Made by a program: the position numbers and the translations under genes
Shown here: one piece after another, positions 9,301 to 16,112 of the stretch
Position numbering within the stretch: position 1 is the stretch's first letter
Layout: each line of letters begins with the position of its first letter
Notes under the pieces: generated by a model
What the model saw: only the letters and a program-made list of their open reading frames with translations
What the model was told of the DNA's origin: nothing
The model's database searches: none
From: Nocardioidaceae bacterium
Lineage (GTDB): Bacteria; Actinomycetota; Actinomycetes; Propionibacteriales; Nocardioidaceae
Length of the DNA stretch: 36,498 nt
NCBI GenBank assembly: GCA_030447805.1
Contig: JAUJOE010000001.1
Span: 165,175-201,672 of the forward strand
Direction: 5' to 3'

Positions 9301-9547
9301 CCACGCGAAACCCCTGCATGGTCTTGAAGCGGGGGAACACGTCCTTGAAGACCCGGGCCTCGATGCTGTGCACACCGGGCTTGCCGTTGGCTGTCGGCGG
9401 GCCCTCGTAGAACGTCCATCGAGGAGCGTCAGCAGTCTGCTGCAGCGATGCCGCGAAGGTTGCGCTGTTGCGCCAGAACTCCAACACCTGGTGCTCCAGC
9501 GCCGGCAAGTCCACGTGCGCAGAGACGGGAGAGTACTGGGTGGTCAT
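6377..9547 (-). CDS. ileS: Isoleucyl-tRNA synthetase, type 2-like, altered signature motifs
   Basis: Charges tRNA-Ile with isoleucine and edits valine. ATG at 9547 is chosen because AAGGA lies 10 nt upstream and everything further 5' in the open frame is T-box leader. The 1056-residue protein has the class I fold: GPPTANGKPGVHSIEARVF (HIGH region, 49-67), GWDC-QGLHVEV (87-97), WTTTPWTLVSN and TEDGTGLVHQSPAFG of the CP1 editing domain, and KMSKHLGN (about 613). The EARVFKDVFPRFKTM block marks the eukaryote-like type 2 group often linked to mupirocin tolerance. As I remember actinomycete relatives, these have PGxHHIEAR and GWDCHGLPVE; here the last His is Ser and CHGLP is CQGLH. It lies opposite to its neighbours and converges with divIVA. 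Confidence 0.93.
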   Translation of the reverse strand: MTTQYSPVSAHVDLPALEHQVLEFWRNSATFAASLQQTADAPRWTFYEGPPTANGKPGVHSIEARVFKDVFPRFKTMQGFRVDRKAGWDCQGLHVEVGVEKELGLSGKQDIEKFGIAEFNAKCRESVERATNDWEQMTERLAYWVDMSQAYRTMDSSYIQSVWWSLKQIFDAGLLYEAHRISPYCPRCETALSDHELGQPGGYETVVDPSVYVRFPLTTGPLAGTAALLVWTTTPWTLVSNTAVAVHPDVEYVVASDGAETLVVAEPLFAPVLGDGWTVQSRFSGREMERWCYTRPLDLVDFPTPDGGEAGDGDGSCDAHFVVLGDYVTTEDGTGLVHQSPAFGADDMAVCLAYGLPVVNPVQRDGHFADDVRLVGGQFFKHADADLVRELDSRGLLFRHVAYEHSYPHCWRCHTPLLYYALPAWYIRTTAAKEALLRENAKTNWYPQTIKWGRYGDWLHNNVDWSLSRTRYWGTPLPIWRCADGHLTCVGSLAELGELAAADLSAVDPHRPYVDDIVLPCPECGAEARRVSEVIDAWYDSGSMPFAQWGYPYAEGSKEEFDNAYPAQFICEAIDQTRGWFYSLMAIGTLLFDESSYQNVVCLGLLLAEDGRKMSKHLGNILAPMPLMDEHGADAVRWFMAASGSPWAARRVGHATLQEIVRKVLLTYWNTVAFHVLYARTNGWTPEQGAPVPAERPVLDRWLLSQLNRLTRDVTAALEAFDTQRAGTRLAEFVDDLSNWYVRRSRRRFWDGDAAACATLHETLDVLTRLLAPITPFVTERVWQDLVRSVDPAAPQSVHLASWPTYDDGLVDEGVDAGMVVTRRLVELGRSARAEARVRTRQPLRRALVPSAAFTALSDDLKAEIAAELNVESLEPFGSAGDLVEVAAKANFRNLGKRFGARTPTVAAAIAASDAARLSAELAQHGSATVDCDGPVAVRPDEVIVTERPREGWSVVNEHGETVALDLTMTPELLRAGVAREAVRLIQEARKAAGLDVVDRIRLTWSADGATAAALREHQELVAAEVLAVQVAAQAEPGPDWHCSRELGLCFTLERA

Positions 9548-9800
9548 CGGGTGGGTGTCCTTCATCCTCGGCTCGTCACGGCTGCGGCTGGACCGCACAG
9601 TGCCGAAGGGACGAGAACGGGCCAGGTCGGCCAGGTCCCGCGGTACCACCCTTCTTGGCAGTCGAGCCGTCAAAGCCGGCCTTCGGCTGCCCACTTCCTT
9701 TGCCCACTTGGTTGTGGGGCGCCGCCGCCGGTTCTAGTAGGTCCAGATGCGGACCGTTCTTCCGGCAACTCCGAGGTGATGGCCTCATCAACGCTGTGCG
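9548..9800 (-). promoter_or_regulatory. T-box riboswitch (translational type) controlling ileS
   Basis: On the minus strand the leader holds the T-box core AGGGTGGTACCGCG (9652 down to 9639), whose TGGT would pair with the ACCA end of uncharged tRNA-Ile. Further 5', GATGAGGCCATCACCTC places an AUC isoleucine codon (9780-9778) in a Stem I specifier position, followed by GGAAGAACGG and CTACTAGAACCGG. CCCTTC (9610-9605) can pair perfectly with GAAGGG of the T-box (9654-9649). Alternatively GTCCCTTC (9612-9605) pairs with GAAGGAC (9563-9557), which contains the ileS Shine-Dalgarno, with one bulged base. So tRNA-Ile binding would free the ribosome site. No T-run follows, which fits translational control as in other actinomycete ileS leaders. 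Confidence 0.9.
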
Positions 9801-9809
9801 GCAACGGCC

Positions 9810-9840
9810 ATCCTAGGCGAGGCGGCGGCAGCGCTGCCAG
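9810..9840 (-). promoter_or_regulatory. Probable ileS promoter
   Basis: On the minus strand CTGGCA (9840-9835) and TAGGAT (9815-9810) with a 19-bp spacer would start a transcript near 9803, just before the T-box Stem I. The -10 is good, the -35 and spacer are weak. A perfect 12-bp palindrome lies within it. Confidence 0.42.
9827..9838. promoter_or_regulatory. 12-bp palindrome in the ileS/traR divergent region
   Basis: GGCAGCGCTGCC is a perfect palindrome lying between the proposed -35 and -10 of ileS and 35 bp before the proposed traR/dksA promoter. It could be an operator site; no matching regulator is recognised. Confidence 0.25.
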
Positions 9841-9872
9841 CCGATTGCCGCGTGGGGAGTGTGCGTGGAGGT

Positions 9873-9901
9873 TTGAAGCGTGCCGGCTGAGCGCCTATCC
9901 T
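9873..9901 (+). promoter_or_regulatory. Probable promoter of the traR/dksA-lspA-rluD operon
   Basis: TTGAAG (9873-9878), a 17-bp spacer and TATCCT (9896-9901) match a housekeeping promoter well. It points to the traR/dksA-type gene, whose start at 9947 would then have a 5' UTR of about 40 nt. Confidence 0.5.
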
Positions 9902-9946
9902 CTCCGCACCGCACGCAGCGGGCCTCCACCGCAGAAAGGGTCGATG

Positions 9947-10479
9947 ATGGCTGCGAAGAACACGGCGCCTGTCGCGGCCGCGGAGACCGGGGCGCCGAAG
10001 AAGGCACCCGCCAAGAAGCCAACGCAGAAGGCAGCCGACGGCAAGGCGCTGGCAAGGCCGACAGCGCGGCTCAGCAGGGCAGGGCGTCGAAACTCGCCGT
10101 ACGCCCAGGCGAGAAGCCGTGGACTGACCGTGAGGTTGCCGACGTGCGGGCGACGTTGGAGGCCGATGAGGAGCGCCTGCAGGTCGAGATTGCGGCGGCC
10201 GAGGAGGAGATCAGCCAGTTGCTGCGACAAGGCGGCGAAGGCGCCGGCCATGACCAGGCCGATGTCGGATCGAACACCTTTGAGCGCGACCAGGAGATGA
10301 CGATGGCGCGCAACGCCAAGGAGAACCTGATCCTTGTCCAGGCCGCGTTGACGCGCATCGATCAGGGCGAGTACGGCGTGTGCGAGTCATGTGGGGAGCC
10401 CATCGGAAAGATGCGGCTGCAGGCATTTCCGCGTGCGACACTGTGCATGGAATGCAAACAACGCCAGGAACGCCGCTAG
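9947..10479 (+). CDS. TraR/DksA-type C4 zinc finger protein, one frameshift near the N-terminus
   Basis: DksA/TraR-like protein; family members bind RNA polymerase through the secondary channel, but the actinobacterial form's role is less clear. Start ATG at 9947 follows AAAGGG (9935-9940); the product begins MAAKNTAPVAAAETGAPKKA, the Lys/Ala/Pro-rich tail usual in actinomycetes. That frame fails after DGKALARPTA, and the conserved part continues one base back: ADSAAQQGRASKLAVRPGEK, then PWTDREVADVRATLEADEERL (coiled coil) and YGVCESCGEPIGKMRL with [12 protein letters not shown] (four Cys, CxxC-x17-CxxC zinc finger). A base is missing around 10045-10052, by error or mutation. Repaired length is about 177 aa. 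It overlaps lspA by 28 nt. Confidence 0.82.
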
Positions 10480-11090
10480 CCGACGACGTGTCGTCGCTTC
10501 CGGAGGCGAGACCTGGCGGTCGGGCCCTGGCGCTGTCGGCCGTCGTGGCGCTGGTGGTGCTCACGGTTGACCAAGCCAGCAAGTGGTGGGCCGAGCGCGC
10601 GTTGGCCGACGGCGTACCCCGACAGGTTCTCGGCGACTGGCTGCAGCTTCGGCTCACCCACAACCCCGGTGCGGCGTTCAGTCTCGGCACCGGATACACC
10701 GTCGTCTTGTCGGTCATCGCTCTTGCGGTCATCGCGGTGTGCGTCACGATGTCGCGTCGCATCCGCAGCCCAGGGTGGGCCGTGGCGCTGGGGCTGCTGC
10801 TCGGGGGTGCGCTCGGGAACGTCACCGACCGGATCTTTCGCGAGCCGGGGCCGCTTCGCGGGCACGTGGTCGACTTTCTCCAGCTGCCGCACTGGCCGGT
10901 GTTCAACGTGGCTGACTCAGCTATCTGTGCGGCGACCGCACTTTTCGTTCTACTCAGCCTGCGCGGCGTACGTCTCGACGGAACTGTCGAGCGCCGCCAG
11001 CCCGGTGCCCATGGCAAGCCCAGCGCTCATGGCGAGCCCAGTGCTCATGACGAGCCCAGTGGTCATGACGGCCATGCAGCCGCATCGTGA
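10452..11090 (+). CDS. lspA: Lipoprotein signal peptidase with a His-rich repeat tail
   Basis: Membrane aspartic peptidase (signal peptidase II) that cleaves the signal peptide of prolipoproteins after lipidation. The ATG at 10452 overlaps the preceding gene and gives 212 aa; an upstream start would intrude into the zinc finger. Four membrane segments: about residues 25-45, 70-90, 100-120 and 145-165. Motifs: [27 protein letters not shown] and VFNVADSAI, the last two holding the two catalytic Asp residues. The last ~30 residues are a hydrophilic tail made of four degenerate hexapeptides (PSAHGE-like) encoded by an 18-bp tandem repeat, which is not part of the enzyme fold. It overlaps rluD by four bases (GTGA). 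Confidence 0.92.
   Translation: MQTTPGTPLADDVSSLPEARPGGRALALSAVVALVVLTVDQASKWWAERALADGVPRQVLGDWLQLRLTHNPGAAFSLGTGYTVVLSVIALAVIAVCVTMSRRIRSPGWAVALGLLLGGALGNVTDRIFREPGPLRGHVVDFLQLPHWPVFNVADSAICAATALFVLLSLRGVRLDGTVERRQPGAHGKPSAHGEPSAHDEPSGHDGHAAAS
10999..11070 (+). repeat. Four 18-bp tandem repeats in the lspA 3' end
   Basis: Units at 10999-11016, 11017-11034, 11035-11052 and 11053-11070 share AGCCCAGTGCTCATGACG with a few changes each. The period is a multiple of three, so the frame is kept and each unit adds the hexapeptide PSAHxE or a variant. Confidence 0.85.
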
Positions 11091-12025
11091 CACCGCCAGC
11101 TGACCGCCGGGTGGTGCACGTGCCGGGTGGCCTGGCCGGAGAGCGCGTCGACGCGGCGATCGCCCGGATGTTCGGGGTGTCGCGCACCAAGGCCGCCGAC
11201 CTCGTCGCCGCCGGTGACGTGCAGCTGGACGGGGCGACGCCGGCGAAGTCCGAGCGGGTCGAGGAAGGCGCCTTTCTCGAGGTCTTGCTCCCCGCCCCGG
11301 CCGAACCGATGTCCGTGGTACCGACGACGGTGGAGGGTTTGCGCATCGTCCACGATGACGACGCGCTGGTGGTGATCGACAAGCCGGCGGGAGTCGCCGC
11401 GCACCCGAGCGTCGGCTGGACCGGCCCCACGGTGCTGGGTCACCTGGTCGGTGCTGGTTTCGCCGTCGCCACCTCAGGCGTTCCCGAGCGGCAAGGCATC
11501 GTGCAGCGGCTCGATGTCGGTACGAGCGGCCTGATGGTGGTAGCCAAGTCCGAGCACGCCTACTCGCGGCTCAAACATGCCTTCCGGCAGCGTCAGGTCG
11601 ACAAGACCTACCACGCCTTGGTGCAGGGACATCTGGACCCGCTGCGGGGGAGCATCGACGCGCCGATCGTCCGGCACCGCAAGCACGACTACAAGTACAC
11701 CGTCGGCGAAGGCGGGCGCTCCAGCGTCACCCACTACGACACTCTGGAGGCGCACCGGTTCGCCTCGCTGCTGGAGATCAAGCTCGAGACCGGGCGCACG
11801 CATCAGATCCGCGTGCACATGAGCGCGTTGCACCACCCGTGCGTCGGCGACCTCACCTACGGCGCCGACCCGGTCCTCGCCCGAAGAGTCGGGTTGGCTC
11901 GGCAGTGGCTACACGCCGTACGGCTGGGGTTCGCCCACCCAGACAGCGCGGAGTGGGTGGAGTTCTCGTCGCCATACCCCGCGGATCTCACGGCAGCGCT
12001 GGCTGTGATCCGCGCCGCCGACTGA
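11087..12025 (+). CDS. rluD: RluD-type ribosomal large-subunit pseudouridine synthase
   Basis: RluA-family pseudouridine synthase that isomerises uridines of 23S rRNA. GTG at 11087 overlaps the lspA TGA. The 312-residue protein has an N-terminal S4 RNA-binding domain ([19 protein letters not shown], about residues 17-75), then the catalytic domain with [30 protein letters not shown] holding the catalytic Asp (about residue 141), and [15 protein letters not shown] with [12 protein letters not shown]. The usual HRLD is QRLD here; I believe that variant occurs in other actinomycetes. Last gene of the conserved operon; the next gene on the other strand ends 40 bp downstream. Confidence 0.94.
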   Translation: MTPPADRRVVHVPGGLAGERVDAAIARMFGVSRTKAADLVAAGDVQLDGATPAKSERVEEGAFLEVLLPAPAEPMSVVPTTVEGLRIVHDDDALVVIDKPAGVAAHPSVGWTGPTVLGHLVGAGFAVATSGVPERQGIVQRLDVGTSGLMVVAKSEHAYSRLKHAFRQRQVDKTYHALVQGHLDPLRGSIDAPIVRHRKHDYKYTVGEGGRSSVTHYDTLEAHRFASLLEIKLETGRTHQIRVHMSALHHPCVGDLTYGADPVLARRVGLARQWLHAVRLGFAHPDSAEWVEFSSPYPADLTAALAVIRAAD

Positions 12026-12065
12026 GTCACGAGCACGGTCTCATGAGCCCACGGGTCGCGACGAC

Positions 12066-12653
12066 TCACTGACCCCCGACCGACGGCAGTTCGCCGCTGT
12101 TGCCGGGGCCTACGAAGGCGAGCAGGAGGGACCCCTGCTGGCACTGCGCCTGGGCCTTGACGTAGCTGCGGTACTTTCCACCGCCGAAGAGCACCTCCGC
12201 CTCGTAGATCTCGTCCTCGATCTCGAACAGCTCCAGTCCCGGCTGCTTCGCGTAGAAGTCCTTGACCTGGATGGGTGTCTGCTCGATGTACGCGCGGACG
12301 CTGATCAGCTGACCCAGATCCTCGACCTCTGTCACCACGGCCCCTTCCGGAAGGAGCAAGCCGGCGACGTCGGCCTCGACGCCTTCCGGAGCAGCATCGC
12401 ACTCCGGTAACGCCACCAGCGGGCCTCCCTGGTCGATCGGCTGGTCGGCTCCCGCGGTGGCCGGAGCGGTAGTGGTAGCGGTTGCGGCAGCCGTGGACGC
12501 GCTGCCGCCGGTGTTCGTGCCACCGGCGGAGATTGGAGGATCCGTTGCTGGTTCGGCGCTACAGCCAACGAGAACGCCGAATCCGACCGCGCCGGACGCC
12601 ACCGCAGCCGCCAGCCGGCGACCGAACCACGGTGCACTACAACGCTCGGTCAC
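12066..12653 (-). CDS. Putative lipoprotein, function unknown
   Basis: A 195-residue secreted lipoprotein. The N-terminus has a basic region (GRRLAAAVAS), a hydrophobic core and the lipobox LVGC (about residues 28-31), so the mature protein would start at Cys and be anchored to the outer face of the membrane. Residues about 35-70 are a Thr/Ala/Gly-rich linker. The rest is an alpha/beta-looking domain (GVEADVAGLLLPEGAVVTEV, ISVRAYIEQTPIQVKDFYAK, EIYEAEVLFGGGKYRSYVKA) that I do not recognise; the KDFYAKQPGLELFEIEDE stretch resembles small actinobacterial lipoproteins of unknown role. The start is a GTG at 12653; AGAAGG lies about 11 nt upstream. It is divergent from the propeller gene at 12781. 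Confidence 0.78.
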   Translation of the reverse strand: MTERCSAPWFGRRLAAAVASGAVGFGVLVGCSAEPATDPPISAGGTNTGGSASTAAATATTTAPATAGADQPIDQGGPLVALPECDAAPEGVEADVAGLLLPEGAVVTEVEDLGQLISVRAYIEQTPIQVKDFYAKQPGLELFEIEDEIYEAEVLFGGGKYRSYVKAQAQCQQGSLLLAFVGPGNSGELPSVGGQ

Positions 12654-12721
12654 TCGCGGTCCCGCCTTCTGCTACAGAAAGGTCGCATTAAACGTCTCAC
12701 AAGGGTACGATCCGCCCATCA

Positions 12722-12742
12722 ACCAGCGTAGGATCTGCTGGT
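12722..12742. promoter_or_regulatory. Inverted repeat over a -10-like element before the propeller gene
   Basis: ACCAGC (12722-12727) and GCTGGT (12737-12742) are perfect inverted arms around TAGGAT (12729-12734), which resembles a -10 for the gene at 12781. No good -35 is seen. The arrangement would suit an operator; this is inference. Confidence 0.28.
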
Positions 12743-12780
12743 CGCTGTGACGTCGCCCTGCCATTCCATCAGGAGTTTGC

Positions 12781-14748
12781 ATGTCCCGTTCTCGTCTCCC
12801 CTCCGTACGGCGGTCCGCCGCGGTCGCTGTCGGTGTGTCCGGCCTGCTCCTGGCGACCGCGGTGCAGGTGTCACAGGTCGCCCAAGCGGCCGACCCGAGC
12901 CAGGGCACAGTCAAGCCGAGCGCTCCTACCGCGAACTGGGACGGCCAGAACTACCCGCTCGCCGCCACGGTTGACCCGGAGGCGTGTCCGCCAAAGGAAG
13001 AAGACCCGACCGACGCGCTGTGTGACCACTACACGCTGAACGTGCCGGTCGACCGCAGCTTCTGGGCCGACCGTGACGGTGGGGTGTCGGTGACGATCAC
13101 TTGGCCGGAGCCCGATGACGACTTCGACCTCTATATCTACAAGGGTGGCGACATGGTCGCCAGCTCCGCGTCGGGAGGCACGACCAAGGAGACGGCGGTG
13201 CTCTCCAAGCCGTCCGGGACCTACGAGGTGCGCGTGCTGCCGTTCCTGGTGACGGCTTCCGGCTACCAGGGCACCGCGGAGTTCACGTCGGGACCATCGA
13301 CCGGGGAGCCGCCGCCGGGTGGCCCCGCCGAGTTCCACGGGACGAGCTTCGAGGACACCAAGTGCCCGGCGGCGAGCTGCCGTGCCTGCCCGACCGGGAA
13401 CCGCGCAACAAGCGCATCGACAGCCCCTTCCACGGGCTGGCCTTCAAGCAGGGACCCGTCGGCCGTGACTCCGCCGAGCCCACCATCGGCATCGATGCCA
13501 AGGGGCGGGCGTTCTACCCTTCCGCCACCTTCGACGGTCCCGGCGGGCTGGCCGACACCCGGCTCCGCCGCTCGACCGACCAAGGCGCCACCTGGCAGGA
13601 CATCAACGAGCTGCCGGATGGTGACAGGACCTGCCGGTCACCCTCGACCCGTACGTCTACGTCGAGGAGAACTCCGGCCGGGTCTTCAACCTCGATCTGT
13701 ACGTCGGCAGCTCCTACCTGCAGTTCTCGGACGACGGCGGGAAGACGTTCGAGACCAACCCGGTGGCGTCGGGGGACTTCGTCAACGACCACCAGACGCT
13801 GTCGGCTGGCCCGCTGTCCAAGCGGGCAAAGGACCTCGGCCTGGAGACGCTCGACCCGAACTTCCCTGAGGTCGTCTACTACTGCTTCAACCGGGTCACG
13901 GACTCCAGCTGCGGGCGCTCCCTCGACGGTGGCCGGACCTTCATGAAGACCGGCTCCTTCGCCTACCCCGGCGTGGAGCCGATGGAGGGGCCGGTTCTGT
14001 GGCGGCCTGCACGGTCACGTCATCGCCGACCGGGAGGGCCGGGTGTTCCTGCCCAAGGGCCACTGCAACCGCCCGTACATCTCGGTGTCCAACGACGCCG
14101 GCATCACCTGGAACCGCGGGCGGGTCAGCGACCGGATCGACATGCCGGACAACCAGTCGTCGATCGCCGCCGACCGGCTCGGCAACCTCTACTACGTCTG
14201 GTACGACTCCAAGCACCGGCTGCCCTGGTTGGCGATCTCCCGCGACCACGGCAAGACGTGGGGTGACCCGATCATGATCGCGCCCCAGGCGTGCACGAGG
14301 TGCAGTGGCCTTCGATCACGCGCGGGCGGCACCGGGAACATCGCGATCAGCTTCCCGGGGACGACGGAGAAGGACCAAGGCGACCTGACCAGGCCGTGGA
14401 ACTACTACGTCGTGGCGTCGGTGAACGCCTGACGAACAACCCGACGTTCGTGTCCAACATCACCAACCCAGCCAACGACCCGGTGCACCGGGGCGACTGC
14501 CCCGGCCGGTGTGGGAACATGCTCGACTTCCTCGACGTGCAGATCTCCCCGGAGCCGCGAACCACGACATCTGGGCAACGGTCGTGGACACCTGCACCGG
14601 ATTGAGGAACTGCAACACCAACCCGGATGCGATCGGCTTCGACGAGGACACGCCTTCTCGAGGACGCGGACAACGCCGCGAGGGACATGCGGGGTCTGTG
14701 TACGTGCGGACCCCGCAGGTAGCCGCAGCGGCCCAAACGCTCGGCTGA
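12781..14748 (+). pseudogene. Secreted Asp-box (BNR) beta-propeller protein, many frameshifts
   Basis: ATG at 12781 follows AGGAG (12771-12775). The first frame gives a signal peptide (hydrophobic VGVSGLLLATAVQV, cleavage likely after AQA) and a PPC-like domain (VTITWPEPDDDFDLYIYKGG, then GTYEVRVLPF). The rest is spread over three frames: breaks occur near 13370, 13630, 14005, 14290, 14330, 14420, 14560 and 14660. Read across them, five Asp boxes appear: STDQGATW, SDDGGKTF, SLDGGRTF, SNDAGITW and SRDHGKTW, the mark of sialidase/BNR propellers. A Cys-rich end (CPGRCGNMLDFLDVQIS, VVDTCTGLRNCNTNPDAIGF) follows. Repaired length is about 650 aa. No sialidase Arg triad is recognisable, so do not call it a sialidase. 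Breaks may be sequence errors; a strong hairpin follows directly. Confidence 0.72.
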
Positions 14749-14750
14749 GG

Positions 14751-14779
14751 GCCGCCGCCCCCGACATCGGGGCGGCGGC
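14751..14779 (+). terminator. GC-rich terminator hairpin after the propeller gene
   Basis: GCCGCCGCCCC (14751-14761), a 7-base loop and GGGGCGGCGGC (14769-14779) form a perfect 11-bp stem 2 bases after the last plausible stop of the 12781 gene. No T-run follows, as is common in actinomycetes. Confidence 0.7.
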
Positions 14780-15215
14780 GGGATGCGCGGGAGACAGCAC
14801 CGCCGGAGCCCAGCTCCAGCCGTCCCGCACCCCCGACAGCTCGAAGCCAATGCCGAAGTTCGCTCTAGCGCCTCCACAGCCGGACATCCGCCAAAGTCTC
14901 GCCTCAACTGGTCGATGCGAAATGCTGAGGCTTCAGCGCGCGATGACGTTCAACAAGATGGCCTCTGGTCAGATGACCAGCCGACGACAAAGCTATCGAC
15001 ACCAAGATCATGATCAGGCAGCCGGGACCGCCACCTAGGGGGGCGGATCTGTACGGGGCTCATAGCATCCTCTGAGGTTGGCAGAAGGTGCGACGCCTTG
15101 CCCCCGCAAGGGGATCCGCATGTCATTAGTGCCGGCTCGCCCGGGGAGCCTATCCGCTCGCGTCCCGAGTCGGGACCGCGGAACCGGCCGGGTGGCTGAT
15201 AAGAACCGCTGTCAT
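14780..15215 (-). other. Unidentified, probably coding remnant on the minus strand
   Basis: No intact gene is seen here. On the minus strand an ATG at 15215 follows GGAGG and overlaps the end of the upstream frame as ATGA, which looks like a coupled gene start; it reads MTAVLISHPAGSAVPTRDAS and stops at once. Further along the strand other frames give short sensible pieces (MSPVQIRPPRWRSRLPDHDL; ANFGIGFELSGVRDGWSWAP). I do not recognise the family. By its place between rluD and a Na+/H+ antiporter gene, a GNAT acetyltransferase might be expected from memory of related genomes, but nothing here proves it. Confidence 0.3.
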
Positions 15216-16059
15216 GGCGCTCCTCCAGAAATGAGACCCGGCCTGACGCGCTCGTGGGCGGCGGACCGCTGGCCCGCCGGCTGCAGTCGTCGGACAGGTG
15301 CGCGGCACGGCTGACTGGGCGGTCGCTCGAGGCATCTGTCCCCGACCGAGGTGCGGTGATGGTGCGTGATGGTGACCTCCGCGACCCGATCGAAAGCACG
15401 ATCGGTTGAGTCGGTGTCGAGGGCGGCGAGCAGGCTTCGTCTCGCGGGCGCCGTCACGGATCTCCGGGCCGTGAGCGAACGCCGGATGTCGACTCCAGGT
15501 CACCGAGGCGGTGGGCAGTTCGCTTGGTCATCGCGAAGTCGGAGCAGAGAAACGCCGGGAGACGCGCGCTCCACCGAAGAAGGCGAAGTTGAAGAGCGCG
15601 TCCCTCGTCGTCCCCGGTGATCAGGCCTCCACTGACGGGCAGCACTGCTCGACCCAGTCGGCGCTGTCGATCGCCGTCGTGCATTCCGCGTCGGCGAAGA
15701 GCTGTCCCAGTCGGGCGCGAGGTTCGCGCAGCGAGCCGTGCGCGCCACCTGCACCAGTGGCGTCGCCGTGCACCAGCACCGGTACCAGTCCGGCGCTCAT
15801 CTCGCGCGCCGCCCATGATCTGGGTGAACGTGGGTGAGCACGATGCGGGTGACCGTTGGGATGCTTGCCGATCGCAGCCAACCCCGCGACGATCCGGGCC
15901 CGGAGCCTTCTTCAAGCCGGTGTCTACCAGCGTCACGCTGCCGTCGTCTTGAGCCAAAGCGAAGGAATTAATCAAATCCTTGCCCGCGGTCAGGATCCTG
16001 AAAACGCCCGGGGCGAGCAGGACGGTCAGCGGAGGCCACGCTGAGGTGAGGGGGTGCAT
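15212..16059 (-). pseudogene. MBL-fold metallo-hydrolase, heavily frameshifted
   Basis: Remains of a metallo-beta-lactamase-fold hydrolase. From the ATG at 16059 the first frame reads LAPGVFRILTAGKDLINSFA and DDGSVTLVDTGLKKAPG, the usual opening of these enzymes. After a break the next frames give RIVAGLAAIGKHP, then VTRIVLTHVHPDHG with the HxHxDH zinc motif (codons at 15832 down to 15815), AREMSAG and PVLVHGD, LITGD, LFNFAFFGGARVS, FLCSDFAMTKRTAHRLGDLE and FAHGPEIRDGARE. At least six frame changes are needed. The Zn ligands are all still legible, so decay, if real, is recent; a run of sequencing errors is equally possible. The last frame ends at 15212, overlapping a new ATG as ATGA. Substrate cannot be inferred. 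Confidence 0.68.
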
Positions 16060-16112
16060 CAAGCCGGTGGTCCAGGCGGGTCGTTGCCTTCGAGTGGCCC
16101 GGATCACGCTCG

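Noticed and set aside
9548..9694. An extension of ileS by 49 codons, open to 9694
   Set aside because: This stretch contains the T-box core and the Shine-Dalgarno-sequestering arm; the translated residues have no counterpart in IleRS.
12781..14748. Calling the first propeller gene a sialidase
   Set aside because: Asp boxes are shared by many propellers; no Arg triad, Asp/Glu/Tyr catalytic set or FRIP motif was found.
15038..15107. A tRNA-like segment on the minus strand (GCGGGGGC to GCCCCCC with a loop reading CTGCCAA)
   Set aside because: No D arm, no proper T loop, and poor anticodon stem; chance pairing in GC-rich DNA.
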